DNA of 64,000 bases. Origin: Imbricaverruca yamaguchii. Its lineage: Eukaryota > Arthropoda > Thecostraca > Neoverrucidae. This document shows, piece by piece, positions 34,788-46,522 of the stretch. The stretch covers positions 3,598,501 to 3,662,500 of the forward strand of contig JAOTOL010001656.1 in assembly GCA_034440575.1 (NCBI GenBank), in the 5' to 3' direction. The first letter of the stretch is position 1; every line of letters begins with the position of its first letter. The notes under the pieces are model-generated. The model saw only the letters and a program-made list of their open reading frames with translations, was not told the origin of the DNA and searched no databases. Position numbers and translations under genes: made by a program.

Positions 34788-36787
34788 CACTTAAATATTA
34801 GGTCTGACAAGAATAAATTTGATGACTTAGAAAACCTTTTAGCTACAACAAGAATCAACTGGTCAGCTATATGTTCATCTGAAACATGGCTTAGCAAAGA
34901 TACAGAAAAGTTCATTAAAATGAGACATCAAATGTACGCAGCAAGTCGGAGGCAGGGAGAAGGAGGAGTGTCTGCAATTTACATTCATAATAGTTTGGAA
35001 TCAAGAGAAAGAAAAGATATTGTTGATCAACTTGATGAAGCTGCTGCTGTTGAAATCAAACTGGAGTCTCGAAATAGAACTAGATCATTAATCATTTGCC
35101 AGATTTATCGTCCACCAAGTTTCTGCCACGATAGTTTTCCTGAGGGCACTGAAAAATTGCTGCAAATTATTGAGAATGAGAGGAAGCTTACAATTATCAC
35201 AGGAGATTTTAACTACAATCTATTAAATATTCAAAATGATAGAATTGTGGAGAGATTCTCAAACCAAGTATTGTCCTATAGTTTTCTACCAGCAATCACA
35301 AATGCTACTCGGGTGCAAAATACTACTAGCTCCCTATTGGACAATATCTTCATAAATTATTTTTCATGCATTGCCTCATCAGGTATACTGATAGAAAACC
35401 TTTCAGATCATTTTCCAGTGTTTATGACATTAACTGCCCAGACAAAAAATATGGAGTCAAATTATCCCAAAGAAATACTTGATTACAATCAAAACCATCC
35501 CTTAAATGACTATTTCGTATCAAGGTTGAATAATTTTAATCAGCACAATGACCCAAATATAGCATGTAATGATTTGCTCTCAGCATATGAAGATGGCACG
35601 CATCTTATTACAAAAAATATTTGTCCAAGTAGGAGGAAAACCCCAATGAAAGCCTGGATTAGCTCTGGCATATTATGTTCCATAAATCGAAGAAAAAAAA
35701 CTATATAAGAAGTCTATTAAAAATCAAAATCCACACATCGAAGTCCAATACAAACAATTCCGGAACATCCTTATCAAGATACTCAGAAGCATAGAAGCTG
35801 CACTATTTAAATGCCCTTCACTGCAGCAAATCAAATGCAAAAAAACTTGGAAACTACTACATGAGCTGATAAATAAACATAGAACAAAGCAAAAATCCCA
35901 GAAACCATGTTAGATGAAGAAGATAATGAATATCAAACAGAACAAATTCCTAATGCCTTCAACAATTTCTTTCCAACTATTGGCTACAAGTTAGAAAGGA
36001 ATATCGCTATTTCTAGCAAAGACCCAATATAATATATTGCAGGGCATGACTATGCTAATTGGGAACAAGAAATGTATACTAATGAAATCCAAGTCAAAAC
36101 AATTATAAAGTCACAGAACACTGTTGGATGAGGGGCTGATGGCATTAGTACAAAAAATATCTTACTGACATATAGAAATATTCTGACACAAATCACCCAC
36201 TTCTTTAACCTCTGTCTCAGAAGTGGGTTTTTTCCCAAGCAACTAAAACAAGCCATAATTATCCCCATATTTAAATCAGGAGAATTGAACAAATTCACAA
36301 ATTATAGGCCAATTTCTATGCCATTAGTATTTTCAAAAATGCTTGAAAAAAATGGTATATTCTTATCTCCTATATTATCTAGAGCTGAATAATATACTCA
36401 GTACTCTCCAATTTGGATTTAAAAAAAAAAACAATATAGCACTTACATGCCGATTGCTCACATGTATGACCAAATTACAACATCTTTGGAAAAGAAAGAA
36501 CTTACATGTGGTCTCTATATTGACTTGAAAAAGCCTTTGATACTGTGAGCATTGCCATTCTACTTAAAAATACAACATATTGGCATATCAGGAACTCTAC
36601 TCATGACATTCCATTCTTATTTTATTAAATCGTTATCAGCAAACTAAAATGATGTATTCTCAGATGCAGAGTGCATTATTATTGGAGTTCCACAGGGCTC
36701 CATACTTGGTCCACTACTCTTCCTTATATACATTAATTATTTGGATAATTTTTTTAGATGGAATTTCATTCTATGTATTTGCTGATA
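34788..36787 (+). pseudogene. LINE ORF2 (endonuclease and RT), split by CR1 copy 2
   Basis: The endonuclease starts near 34796 (IRSDKNKFDDLENLL), with ICSSETWLS, EGGVSAIYIHNSLE, ICQIYRPP, IITGDFNYN, TSSLLDNIFIN and ENLSDHFPVF. These are the ordered blocks of an apurinic-type endonuclease; the frame stays open to 35708. The RT follows in pieces: IIPIFKSGELNKFTNYRPIS at about 36256, STLQFGFKKKN at 36400, GVPQGSILGPLLFLIYIN at about 36688, and FYVFAD at about 36770. The RT ends at FAD, one residue before the end of the catalytic FADD, where the CR1 copy begins. Several frameshifts and an A-run (36421-36430) add to the damage. Confidence 0.85.
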
Positions 36788-37100
36788 AAGACATAAAGAC
36801 ATAAAGACACAAAAAATAGTAGAACCAATAACCCAAAAGGGCCCCTCCTTTTTTTTTTTTCCTCTAAACACAAGCACACCAAAAAAACAAATAATAACCC
36901 CTCCCCCCCTAATTAAAAAAAGCCAAAAAAAAATTATATTTATATAATATTTTTTTTAAATTTTTTAAAATTATAATTATCAAATATTTTTCAGGGTGTT
37001 TTTTAAGGTGTTTATTTTACTTTTTAAAAAAAAAATTTTTGAATAAAATTTTTACTATGTTATTTTATTTTTTAAAATAATTTAAAATAATTTTATAATT

Positions 37101-37134
<34 letters not shown>

Positions 37135-37144
37135 TTCCTTAAAA

Positions 37145-37175
<31 letters not shown>

Positions 37176-37293
37176 CTCCATAACTTTTTTTTAAAAATAA
37201 AAAAAAAATTTAAAACATAATTTATTTATTTTATACTTTGTTATATGCTAGATAAATTTTTTTAAAAACTATTTTTTTTTTATCTATTATATA

Positions 37294-37337
<44 letters not shown>

Positions 37338-39237
37338 ATAAAATAGATTTTACAAAAATTGAGGAAAAGATAATAAAAAAAAACCTTTTTTTTATTTCAT
37401 AAATTTTTTTTTATTAAATTTTATTTTTTTAAAAAACTATTTCCTGGTTTTTTTTGCCTGTTTTCTAGCTGTTTTTTTTGTTGTAAAAAAAAATTTAAAA
37501 AAAAAAAAAAAAATAACCCACAGAAAAAACAAAAAAAAAAAAAAAAAAACAAAAAAATAATGGAGCTTACTAAAACGCATAACTTAAAACAAAAAAAAGC
37601 AAATTATAAAATTAAAAATTAATACCAAATTACAAGTTCGTCTAAGTCTTTTTGCAGCGAGATATGCTCATCCTGACCTGTTATTGCTCTAAAGACCTTC
37701 AAATCATCCGCAAATTTCAAAACTTTACTGCTTAGGCCACTTTCAATGTTATTTACAAATATAATGAACAGTAATGGCCCTAGTACTGACCCCTGGGGGA
37801 CTCCACTAAGAACATTTTGCCATGATGACTTTGTACCATTTAGCATCACTCTTTGCTGTCTATCTGAAAGCCACAACTCTATCCATTTTAAGATGCTGCC
37901 TGCAATACCATGGGACTGAAGCTGTATCATTAACCGTTTATGGGGTACCTTGTCAAAGGCCTTACTAAAGTCAAGATATGCTACATCAACCTGATTTCCC
38001 TGATCAAATTGTTCTATGGCGAAGTTCAAAAAGTCCAAGAGGTTTGTGAGACACGATCGTCCTTTTCTAAACCCATGTTGAGTATTTTGAATCAATCTGC
38101 TACCTTCCAGATAACTAACTATTCTATCCTTGATAATTGATTCGAGTACCTTGCATACTAGGGATGTGAGACTTATTGGCCTATAGTTTTCAACTTTCCC
38201 TCTTTCTCCTTTCTTGAAAATAGGAACTACATTTGCCCTTTTCCAATCGGTTGGAATTTCATTATGTGAAACTGATCTACAAAATATTATACTAAGTGGA
38301 AATACCAGTTCCTTTTCAGTTTCCCGCAACACCCTAGCATAAATTTCATCAGGTCCTGCTGCCTTATTTTGCTTTATTTTCCTGATATGATTGTAAACAA
38401 CATCACTATCAATGAAATCAACATCATTTGTCAGATCCCATGTCACTGAACTATGGTGTATGGTCGGCAGATTGGTCATATCTTCCAATGTAAACACTGA
38501 TTTGAACTGCTTGCTCAGCTCCTCAACCATCTTACTATCCTCACCCAATGTAGTCCCGTTTACTTCCAGTGGACCAATTGTGCTAAAAATTTTACTCAGC
38601 TTGAAAAAAAAAAAAACTTTTTTTTTTTCCCCTTATATTTTTTTGCTTAAAATCCTTTTTTTTCTTTGTTTTTTTGTTTTTTTTTTTTTTTTAAGTTTTG
38701 CTTTTTTTTTAATAAAATATTTTAATATAAAAGTTTTTTTATTAATTTAAAAAAAAAATTTTATTTTAATTTTTTTTTTAATTTTTTTTATTTTAAGGGT
38801 TGCTGGGTTTGCTTTTCTTTTTTTTTCTTTTTTTTTTTGGGTTTTGGTTTTTGGGTTTAGTTTGTTTTTACTAATTTTAATTATTATTTTTATTTTTTTT
38901 ACTTTTAATTAAATTTGTTATTTTTTATATTCGTTTTTAATTAAATACACCCTTTAAACACTTATTATCTTTTATTTATTAAAATTTAATAATTTTTTCA
39001 AAATTTTTTATTATTTATTTAATATTTTCATTATTTCTATATTTTAATTTTTTTTTTACTTTTTGTTAAATATTTTCTAATATATTTTTAAAAAGATTAA
39101 ACCAAAAAAAACAAATTAAACAAAAAAAAAAACCTACTAAATTAAGATAAAAAAAAGTAAAAAAAAAAAAAAAAATTAAAAGATTTTTTAAAAAAAATGA
39201 ATTTTAAGGGATCATAAAAAAAAACATTTAAAATATT

Positions 39238-39268
<31 letters not shown>

Positions 39269-39666
39269 TAAATTCTCTTAATATAATATTTCAACTTAAA
39301 AAAACAACACCAAGTTTAAAAAAAAAAAAAGTGGAACTTGTTTAATTGATAGTTAGTTAGAAAATTTATTGTTTTTTATTTTACAATTACATAAAAAAAG
39401 CTAAATCCAATTTATTTACAAAAAAAAATTTAAATAAAAAAACCTAAATAAAATTTTTAAAATAAAAAAAAATAAAAAAAAAAAACAACCTACTCATATT
39501 CAAAGAAAAAAAAACAAAAAAATATAAAAAAATCTTATAACTCAATAAAATATTATTAAAAAAAACCAAAACAAAAACCCCTACTAACAAAAAAAAAAAA
39601 AAACCCAACAAAACCCAAAACAAAAAAAAACCAAAAACTTTAAAATTTTGAACAAAAAAAAAATAA

Positions 39667-39705
<39 letters not shown>

Positions 39706-39870
39706 AAATATTTAATAAATTTAAAATTAAAAATTTATTTTTTATTTAACTAAAAGATTGTCTTCTTGCCTTGAGGAAGTTTTAATTTTTACTTTTTGAT
39801 TTGGTGGTGCTTAAGTTTAAACTTTAAGGTTTTTTATAAATTAAGTAAACAATATCACTACCCCCTCACC
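36788..39870 (-). mobile_element. CR1-like LINE, copy 2, with corrupted ends
   Basis: The 3' tail (GACATAAAGACATAAAGAC, 36788-36806) matches copy 1. The clean middle (37627-38605) is over 95% alike to copies 1 and 3. The flanking parts 36807-37626 and 38606-39870 are dominated by A and T runs, yet anchor words of CR1 (AAGGGCCC, CTTTTT-CCCC, GCTGG-TTTCC, GGGGG) appear in the right order and spacing. The pattern is what a failed consensus of CR1 sequence would give. The left boundary abuts the catalytic motif of another LINE. Confidence 0.8.
37619..38603 (-). pseudogene. CR1 ORF2 fragment, RT core
   Basis: The clean part of copy 2 encodes the RT from GEDSKMVEELSKQF through NVVPIFKKGERGKVENYRPI, THQ-type HGFRKGRSCLTN, YLDFSKAFDKVPHKR and GVPQGSVLGPLLF to FADDLKVFRAI. 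It runs open from 38548 to 37619, with no stop in 309 codons. It is closest to the copy at 47.5 kb. The endonuclease part lies in the corrupted stretch and cannot be read. Confidence 0.88.
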
Positions 39871-39984
39871 CCATTTCCATGTTAGAATAAATTGCATACT
39901 CTATTTACTAGTTTTCAAAAAGGCCCCGCTCGTAAAAAAGTTCAAGGAAACCCACGGATAGAGGTGAAAAGGAAAGGTATCGCT

Positions 39985-40062
39985 GTGATAGTGATGATGC
40001 TGCTGTCATGATAAAAGCTACTAATATTGAGGAATTACAAATTAAAGTCAATGCCAATGTAC
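39985..40062 (+). pseudogene. Continuation of the split LINE RT after CR1 copy 2
   Basis: The frame DDAAVMIKATNIEELQIKVN starts at about 39991 and looks like the segment directly after the YADD/FADD motif of LINE RTs. It supplies the second Asp missing from the left half at 36787. About 115 bp of unknown sequence lies between the corrupted CR1 end and this piece, and the match stops near 40062. Confidence 0.6.
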
Positions 40063-40064
40063 CA

Positions 40065-41745
40065 GGTATGAAGAGAAATGACATGTGTATTGGCATCCTG
40101 AGGCATTCCTAAGCTGGCTGTCCTAACTTTTGAATAGTTGGCGATAGGAAAGCCCAATAGCAATCGAGCTTGTAACAGTGTGTGTAGCCAAATAGGATAG
40201 ACTACTGCATACGAAACAGGGGTCGACATTATTTTTAAAAAATCATAAACCGGTCGCTGAATGCCAATGCCAATATAAATACGCCTCTGGCGAACTCGTT
40301 GCTGAATAAGAATGCGAATAACTTGACGTACGTGTTTCAGGCTGCCCGTAGCTCCCCTCTATGACCTTAAAGATACCTAAGTGTACACACTCACCTTTGT
40401 TGAAGATATATCGATATATGCCCAGGGGAATGCAACCTAAGACGTATAAAGCCTTGCGATAAGGCAAATTTGTTTCCTCGCAAAGCAGAATGTTCCATCT
40501 AAACGAAAACACAAGATGGCCAAGGTTCGTGTTATTCAAGAATGGCCTCGAAACAAAATGTCTAACGTTTGCTGATTCACCGCTCGGAGATTTTGTGACG
40601 ACAGGCAGCATGTGAAACCCGCTGATTGGCCAGGTCGGCTTTTCTTGGTGATTCTCTTGTATGGACATATTCACTTTATAAATGATGAAGTATTATTTTG
40701 CGGCGATAATACTCAGGCAGCTTTGGCTTGTGGGACACGAAATAAATTTATTGGGATAAATCGCCACTACTTTTTTTTTTTGTGGGGGGGGGGGGGGGCA
40801 TGTCCTCATTAGTGGCTACACCCATGGGTGACAGCCATGACCTCGTGTCCCGTTCATCTGCCACTGGTGGTGGAAGATTTGTGGACCTACCGCAACTGAC
40901 CTGTTATTCGTGTTGATTCTACATATCTGACATAGCCGTCCATTCCACATGAATGCTTGTGTTTTTTATGCCTTTAGGGATGAACGGATGTTGCGCAAGA
41001 CATAGGCAGTTGGAATACCACATGGATAGGACAACGAAATAAACACCAGATGATGGTCAATTCTTTTTCTAACGGAACATTTGGAGCTCTTCAATGTAGC
41101 TCTTGCAGTTCCCTTGAGAAAAGTTTAAATTGCATGGTCGATGGCTTATATCCTTGCAATGGCGTAAGTTAGCTTCGGAACATATGATAGTCATATCACT
41201 GTATGACTATCAGATAAAGCCATCAAGTGGTAAGGTTTAATAAGAGCCACAGGGAGTCTTTTGAGGTTCTCGTAAAACATGTTTTGTAATGATTTGATAC
41301 AGCATTGGGTGTAAGAAAAGTATTTCAACGGGGAAATGTAAAGTGTCGTGACCGTCACAGCCGTTGAGTTGAGCGTCATCAGAATAAACTTTTAATCTGG
41401 AAATTGGATCTGACAGGGACGTTAATAGGGTGAGAAGCAGAGCCAATCTTGTCAGGTTGTAGGGATTTATAACCAGCCCGCGACGTCATTGGGAAGCGAT
41501 GCTGTTGTTTATGCTGATCTCAGTCAAAAGTGGTCCGTTATTCCTGAATGTTTATTTAAACTGATTTGGGGTGATTCGAATTGAGAGGCACGCACGTCAT
41601 CACTTGCTTCTACACTGTCCATACAGCTCAACACAACTGCCATCACGTTGCTGGACTTAATTTCCGCTTGTGATTCGCGTGCAACAGGAATTGCAGCGTC
41701 ATGTCGAGAGTCAGTTCTGAGGCCGCCACCAGCCGATGCACATGT
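40065..41745. other. Unassigned sequence
   Basis: I see no gene. A minus-strand frame of 143 codons (40243-40674) has no recognisable motif. A run of T then G (40770-40798) resembles other T/G homopolymer junctions in the window. Confidence 0.45.
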
Positions 41746-41751
41746 TCTTTT

Positions 41752-41935
41752 CCCACGTGTCAGGCAGCTGGTGAGGGTTCGCGGGGAGTCATGCATCGCC
41801 AGGGGCCGATCCACGTGTCCCTGGCCCACGTGTCAGGCAGCTGGTGAGGGGTCGCGGGGAGTCATGTATCGCCAGGGGCCGATCCACATGTCCCTGGCCC
41901 ACGTGTCAGGCGGCTGGTGAAGGGTCGTAAGGCGG
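41752..41935. repeat. 73-bp tandem repeat, about 2.5 units
   Basis: CCCACGTGTCAGGCRGCTGG recurs at 41752, 41825 and 41898, exactly 73 bp apart, followed by GTCGCGGGGAGTCATG and CGCCAGGGGCCGATCCAC. Each unit carries a CACGTG E-box. Confidence 0.9.
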
Positions 41936-42033
41936 TCGGCGGCCTGAGGCGGCGGAATATAGCGGCTCAATGGCTCAATGGCCGCCACCAGATCGCCGAC
42001 GCGTGACCTGACCAGGCCGTGAGCTACTCGGTC

Positions 42034-42372
42034 GGCTGATGTTGGTCGGCTGACGTTGGTCGGCTGATGTTGGTCGGCTGACGTTGGGCGGCTAACGTTG
42101 GTTGGCTGACGTTAGTCGGCTGACATTGGTCGGCTGACGTTGGTCGGCTGACGTTGGGCGGCTAACGTTGGTTGGCTGACGTTGGGCGGCTAACGTTGGT
42201 TGGCTGACGTTAGTCGGCTGACGTTGGTCGGCTGACGTTAGTAGGCTGACGTTGGTTGGCTGACGTTGGTCGGCTGACGTTGGGCGGCTGACGTTGGTCG
42301 GCTGACGTTGGGCGGCTGACGTTGGGCGGCTGACGTTGGTCGGCTGACCTTGGTCGGCTGACGTTGGGCGGC
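42034..42372. repeat. 14-bp minisatellite
   Basis: About 24 units of GGTCGGCTGACGTT, with GGGCGGCTGACG and GGCTAACG variants grouped in places. Open frames over it on the minus strand are artefacts. Confidence 0.95.
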
Positions 42373-44380
42373 GCCGCTCACCCAACTGGTGACGCTGCTC
42401 AGACGGCTTGCGTCACCTTCGAAACCGCGCACAGTCCGTCAGCTGTACGGTGTTCGGGGTAGTTTGGGACCGTTCGGAACGCTCAGAATCACACCCTCCA
42501 GAACACAGTACTTCAAGCTTGTGACGATATATTTAGAAGACTAATGGTTAGTCTGTGTAGAGTCGTGCGACTGAAGAATGACGTCCTTTTGCGGCACGAT
42601 CATGACGAAGCCAGGTCGATATCTGTCAATATCAACCGGCAACAAGCACGCCAAAAATTTCAAATGAGCTAGAGCCAGGCATCTGTGTAACCTCTTGGGA
42701 GTTGGAGAGGGATGGTCATGTCTCCCTTTAATGTGGCGATCTGTTCTCCTCAATTACATTACTGCCCACCCAAGCTTCAGGTATTATACTAGATGCACAA
42801 CAACCCTACTAACATGTTGGTGCGTTCGAAATTTATCCAGGTCATTACGCTCCCAATCGGGTATGAACTGAGTTCATTTGATCTGACCTACCCTGAGCTT
42901 ACCCTACTTCTGTTCTATGCACCAAACAACACAGCTACGATTTCCCTGTACAAACCACAAGTTATATTCACTTGTACAATCCTTCCACACAGTAGCTTTT
43001 CTGGCGTTATGGCATGTGCGGTATGAATCATTTTCAACCGATGAAATTGCCTTCATCAAACCTACGCCTTACATAAAACCCACCAATACATGGATGCAAT
43101 GAGCAGCTGAGAAGGTCGAAAATTATGTTTGGTAATGTTTCAGGGCAGCCTTGATTGTAGGACAAGTTTTCTATGGGGAAAATCTAACCGTATCGTGGAA
43201 ATCACAACAGTTGGGGGTACACGTGTCTAATACCTGTCATCCAAAATGTCGGTGTCGATCGGTCCATTGGTTCGGGAGCTGTGCCGATCGGTCCATTGGT
43301 TCGGGAGCTGTGCCGGTTGAAACCGAGTCATTTCTGCGCAGCAAAATTGATTACATTCCGACGTAAAAATCCATGTTTCACATGCCAAACATATTGAAGG
43401 CAGAGAATTTCGGGCAACCAGTCACATCACATCGATATCGCTCGCGAGCAGCGCTGAAATTGTGCCTGAATAGCAGCTAACACTGTGAGCTTTCACGTGG
43501 TGACACATCCATCGTTATCTGCAATGTGAAACGAGCCGAGTGACACAACGTGGCGGTCGAGTTTTTTTTATTGGAAAGGGCCCCACCCCAAGCAAAAAAA
43601 AACAGAAGTGGGGGTGTCGCGCCAATCTTGAGCGCATGGGACTCGATATGCCTCGCCCACCGCTATAAATTGTGCATTGCCCGATAGTCCAGGTGAGAGG
43701 CTTTCCTTTGATAGCTATGGTACGCGCCACTCTCAGGTCGAAGGTGCCAAAATCAAAACAAATGCACGCGCCTGATAACCACAAGATATAGCGCACCCAG
43801 CCACCGACCACAAAATCACGCAGTTCCCTATCGGGCGAGTGTTTCCACAAAGCTTCATATTCGTGGAACTTGTGGTATACGCTTTGGCCTGGCTAATTGA
43901 TGTCGACATGACCCTAGTTGATGGCACGTGACAAGTGCCCACATGACTCGTACCCACGTGACTCGTGCCCACGTGACTCGTGCCCACGTGATTCGCTTAA
44001 CCCAAACCCATCGCAACAATCTACCCGCCATACCGGCCCATTACGTGATAAATATTTAGTGAAATCTGCCCGTCCGTTTTAGCACGGCATGCGCCGAAGC
44101 GTCAAATACACATACAGACACACAGACACATAGACACACACACAGACAGACAAACATTTCTCTACAACATAAAAAACAGCCTCCATATATTAAATATACG
44201 ACACAGGTGTCTCGTGATATAGTTACTTTAAATCCTATCTACGATTGTGAACTAGATGCACAACAAACCCAATGTCATGCTGATGTGTTCAAAATCGTAT
44301 AAGCACCTTAATGCGCATAAAACATGCAGGTTACAACCCACCCTCTTCCCGAGCGGATTCTAACAGAGCTAACCAAAAAT
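42373..44380. other. Unassigned sequence with two short duplications
   Basis: No gene is recognised. A 31-bp block (GATCGGTCCATTGG, then TTCGGGAGCTGTGCC) is duplicated at about 43256 and 43287. A 15-bp block (CCCACGTGACTCGTG) is repeated three to four times at 43938-43992. Confidence 0.5.
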
Positions 44381-44460
44381 TAACTAACCGAAACTAACCT
44401 AATCTAGCCTAACTTAACCTAACCTAGCATGGCCTAAGCTGACCTAAGCAAGCCTTAATT
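44381..44460. repeat. Degenerate CCTAA-type repeats
   Basis: AACCTAACC, AACTTAACC and TCTAGCC words are interleaved with substitutions. They look like a mutated form of the perfect CCTAA tract 210 bp to the right. Confidence 0.6.
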
Positions 44461-44670
44461 TATGTTGTATGTCTGCCCTTTGTTGCTTAATTTCCATACT
44501 CCCTATAGCAAAATTGTAATTATCAGTGTGCAGCGTATGCTACATTCACCATGCACATCCTTCTCACGGCAGCTTAGCTGGCGTGGCAGCACGACCGACT
44601 GATAAAAGTAACCGTGTTCTCCTCCCCGAAATGACCGTACCGAGGTAACACGAAATTAACTAATCTGCGA

Positions 44671-44698
44671 ACCTAACCTAACCTAACCTAACCTAACC
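44671..44698. repeat. Interstitial telomere-like (CCTAA)n tract
   Basis: Five consecutive ACCTA units followed by ACCCA. TTAGG is the canonical telomere repeat of most arthropods, so a short interstitial tract supports that host group. It may come from telomere-mediated repair or from a telomere-targeting element. Confidence 0.8.
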
Positions 44699-44711
44699 CA
44701 TCCCTCAGATT

Positions 44712-45245
44712 GAAGCTGGAGTGGGAAACTTCATCTCTCGCGAAGAACTTCCCTGGAAGCATGACGCCGTGATGACGGTGCTGACTGAGCAGAGTCTGAA
44801 GACGACTGGCATACCCCTGAGATGGCTTGTCGTACACCAGCATGTCGTCGACCACCTTCACGATGTTGTCTACTCCTCGCAGGCAGGGTCACCGCGTCAA
44901 CAGTACTCGTCGCCTGAGGCCCATCGGGGACCTCGTGTACTTCAATCGTCCACATGGCACGAGGAACGTAGTCAGAAGTTGGCTGCCTTCATGTAGAGGG
45001 AGTTGCCACTAAACTGACGTTGCATACGGCGTGGAGAACTTGTAGTGCACGGAGATGTGAGAGACTCTTGGCATTGGAAGTGGACGCAGCGGCTTTTTCA
45101 CGAACTTGCTGAGTTTGGCGAGATCGATGCATACCCTGATTCCACCACTAGGCTTGGCCACTAGGAAGAGCGGACGGCACCAGTCACCTGCCTGTGCATC
45201 CAAAGGAGCAATGATGCCTTGCCGCACCATGCCCTCCAGTTAACG
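44712..45245 (-). pseudogene. Gypsy reverse transcriptase fragment
   Basis: On the minus strand the start reads MVRQGIIAPLDAQAGDWCRP, then LFLVAKPSGGIRVCIDLAKL, the N-terminal RT block of Gypsy elements. After a stop near 45015 it continues WQLPLHEGSQLLTTFLVPCG and SPMGLRR. The catalytic region is VDDMLVYDK, in another frame near 44860. At least two frameshifts are present and no protease, RNase H or LTR is seen nearby. The subfamily differs from the element at 14.8 kb, whose corresponding motif is YLDDVWVDE. Confidence 0.85.
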
Positions 45246-45249
45246 CTTC

Positions 45250-45600
45250 CCGCTATCCCTCCATGTTTTCTTTCCCTCTTTATCTTGATTGTCTGACCGC
45301 TCTTCCCCTTCCTCTGTCTATTTCTCTTCTCTTCTGATTTCATTTGAACGTCCCCCTCTGTTTCTCTTTCCATATGTTTCGTCATTTTCTGCCATTGTCA
45401 GGCTTTTCTTCATCTTCCTCTATCTGTTGGTGTCTGTCTAGCTATTTGTACAGGTGTGATTTTAGGTGCATCTGGCATGCATAACCAGGTGTGCTGTCAG
45501 AACAATTTTTTTTTTGGGGGGGAGGGGCGAACAGAATTCATTTTTTTTTGTCATGTGCTGAGATAAAAATGGTAGGGTCGTAAGCTTTTTGGGATACCTA
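45250..45600. other. Pyrimidine-rich unassigned sequence
   Basis: No gene is recognised. It holds CTCTTTCC words and a T run followed by a G run (45509-45527). Confidence 0.4.
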
Positions 45601-45616
45601 GACAGCCTGAGGGCGG

Positions 45617-45725
45617 GCAGAGCGAGGGCACATAGGTGCAGAGCGCAGAGCGAGGGCACATAGGTGCAGAGCGCAGAGCGAGGGCACATAGGTGCAGAGC
45701 GCAGAGCGAGGGCACATAGGTGCAG
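45617..45725. repeat. 28-bp minisatellite, about four units
   Basis: GCAGAGCGAGGGCACATAGG followed by TGCAGAGC repeats with a 28-bp period, nearly without variation. Confidence 0.93.
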
Positions 45726-45729
45726 CCGG

Positions 45730-46520
45730 GAGGCTCACCCATGAAAAGTACTCTAGATGAACACGACATTTTAGAATTTGCACCATAAGTTTTTTGGCCC
45801 GTGAAGCTCGCCGGATGCTTTTTTGGTTCAATTAATTTGTTCTAGGTGGAGTGGGGGAGGTCCGGCTTTAAGAAAATGCTGGCTGCGCTTCTGATCGGAG
45901 GATAGGGTCCGGTGTCCCTCCTAGCTGCATTGCTCTCTCGATCTGCGATCTCACAAGTGAATCACTGCTGGATCTGATCTGGAGGTGGCTGCGGTCGCGC
46001 GATGGGTCGGCAGCCACCCTGCGATGGTCGGCTGGTCAGCCTTCCCGCCGATAATTGGAGGAACTCCAGCGACCGTAGACCCGCCGCCGCGTGAATCGAA
46101 TTCGTTCGACGGCAGCGTGCACAATATCAGCGACGAACAGCCACGTCATATGACAATTACATCACGTGTACGACACCAAAGGCAAGTCGTGAACATTTAC
46201 CGCGAATACCTTGTGATGGTATCACCGAGAAGAATCATATATTCCGCATAGAGTCTTATTGCTCGCTGATATTCCTGTTGACATGTAGCATATAGCAAGG
46301 CGTATGGATACATAGTAACTTAGTGCATGGTGTATAGTCCGTAAAAAATCCTGTACTCGTGTTATTCGCTCGTCCAGCGATCATAATTGCTCCATATGCT
46401 GGTAATGATCATTATTATCAAGCCTAATATGTGTGCACTACATTACGCAGACCTAGCCTGATCTGACCCTCGTGACTATATCAATGTGAATGTCAATGTC
46501 AATGTCAATGTCGTGACAAT
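45730..46520. other. Unassigned sequence
   Basis: No gene is recognised. Short AATGTC repeats occur at 46486-46512, just before CR1 copy 3. Confidence 0.45.
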
Positions 46521-46522
46521 GA

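Noticed and set aside
40243..40674. 143-codon minus-strand open frame
   Set aside because: No domain, repeat or compositional feature supports it, and frames of this length are expected by chance in 64 kb.
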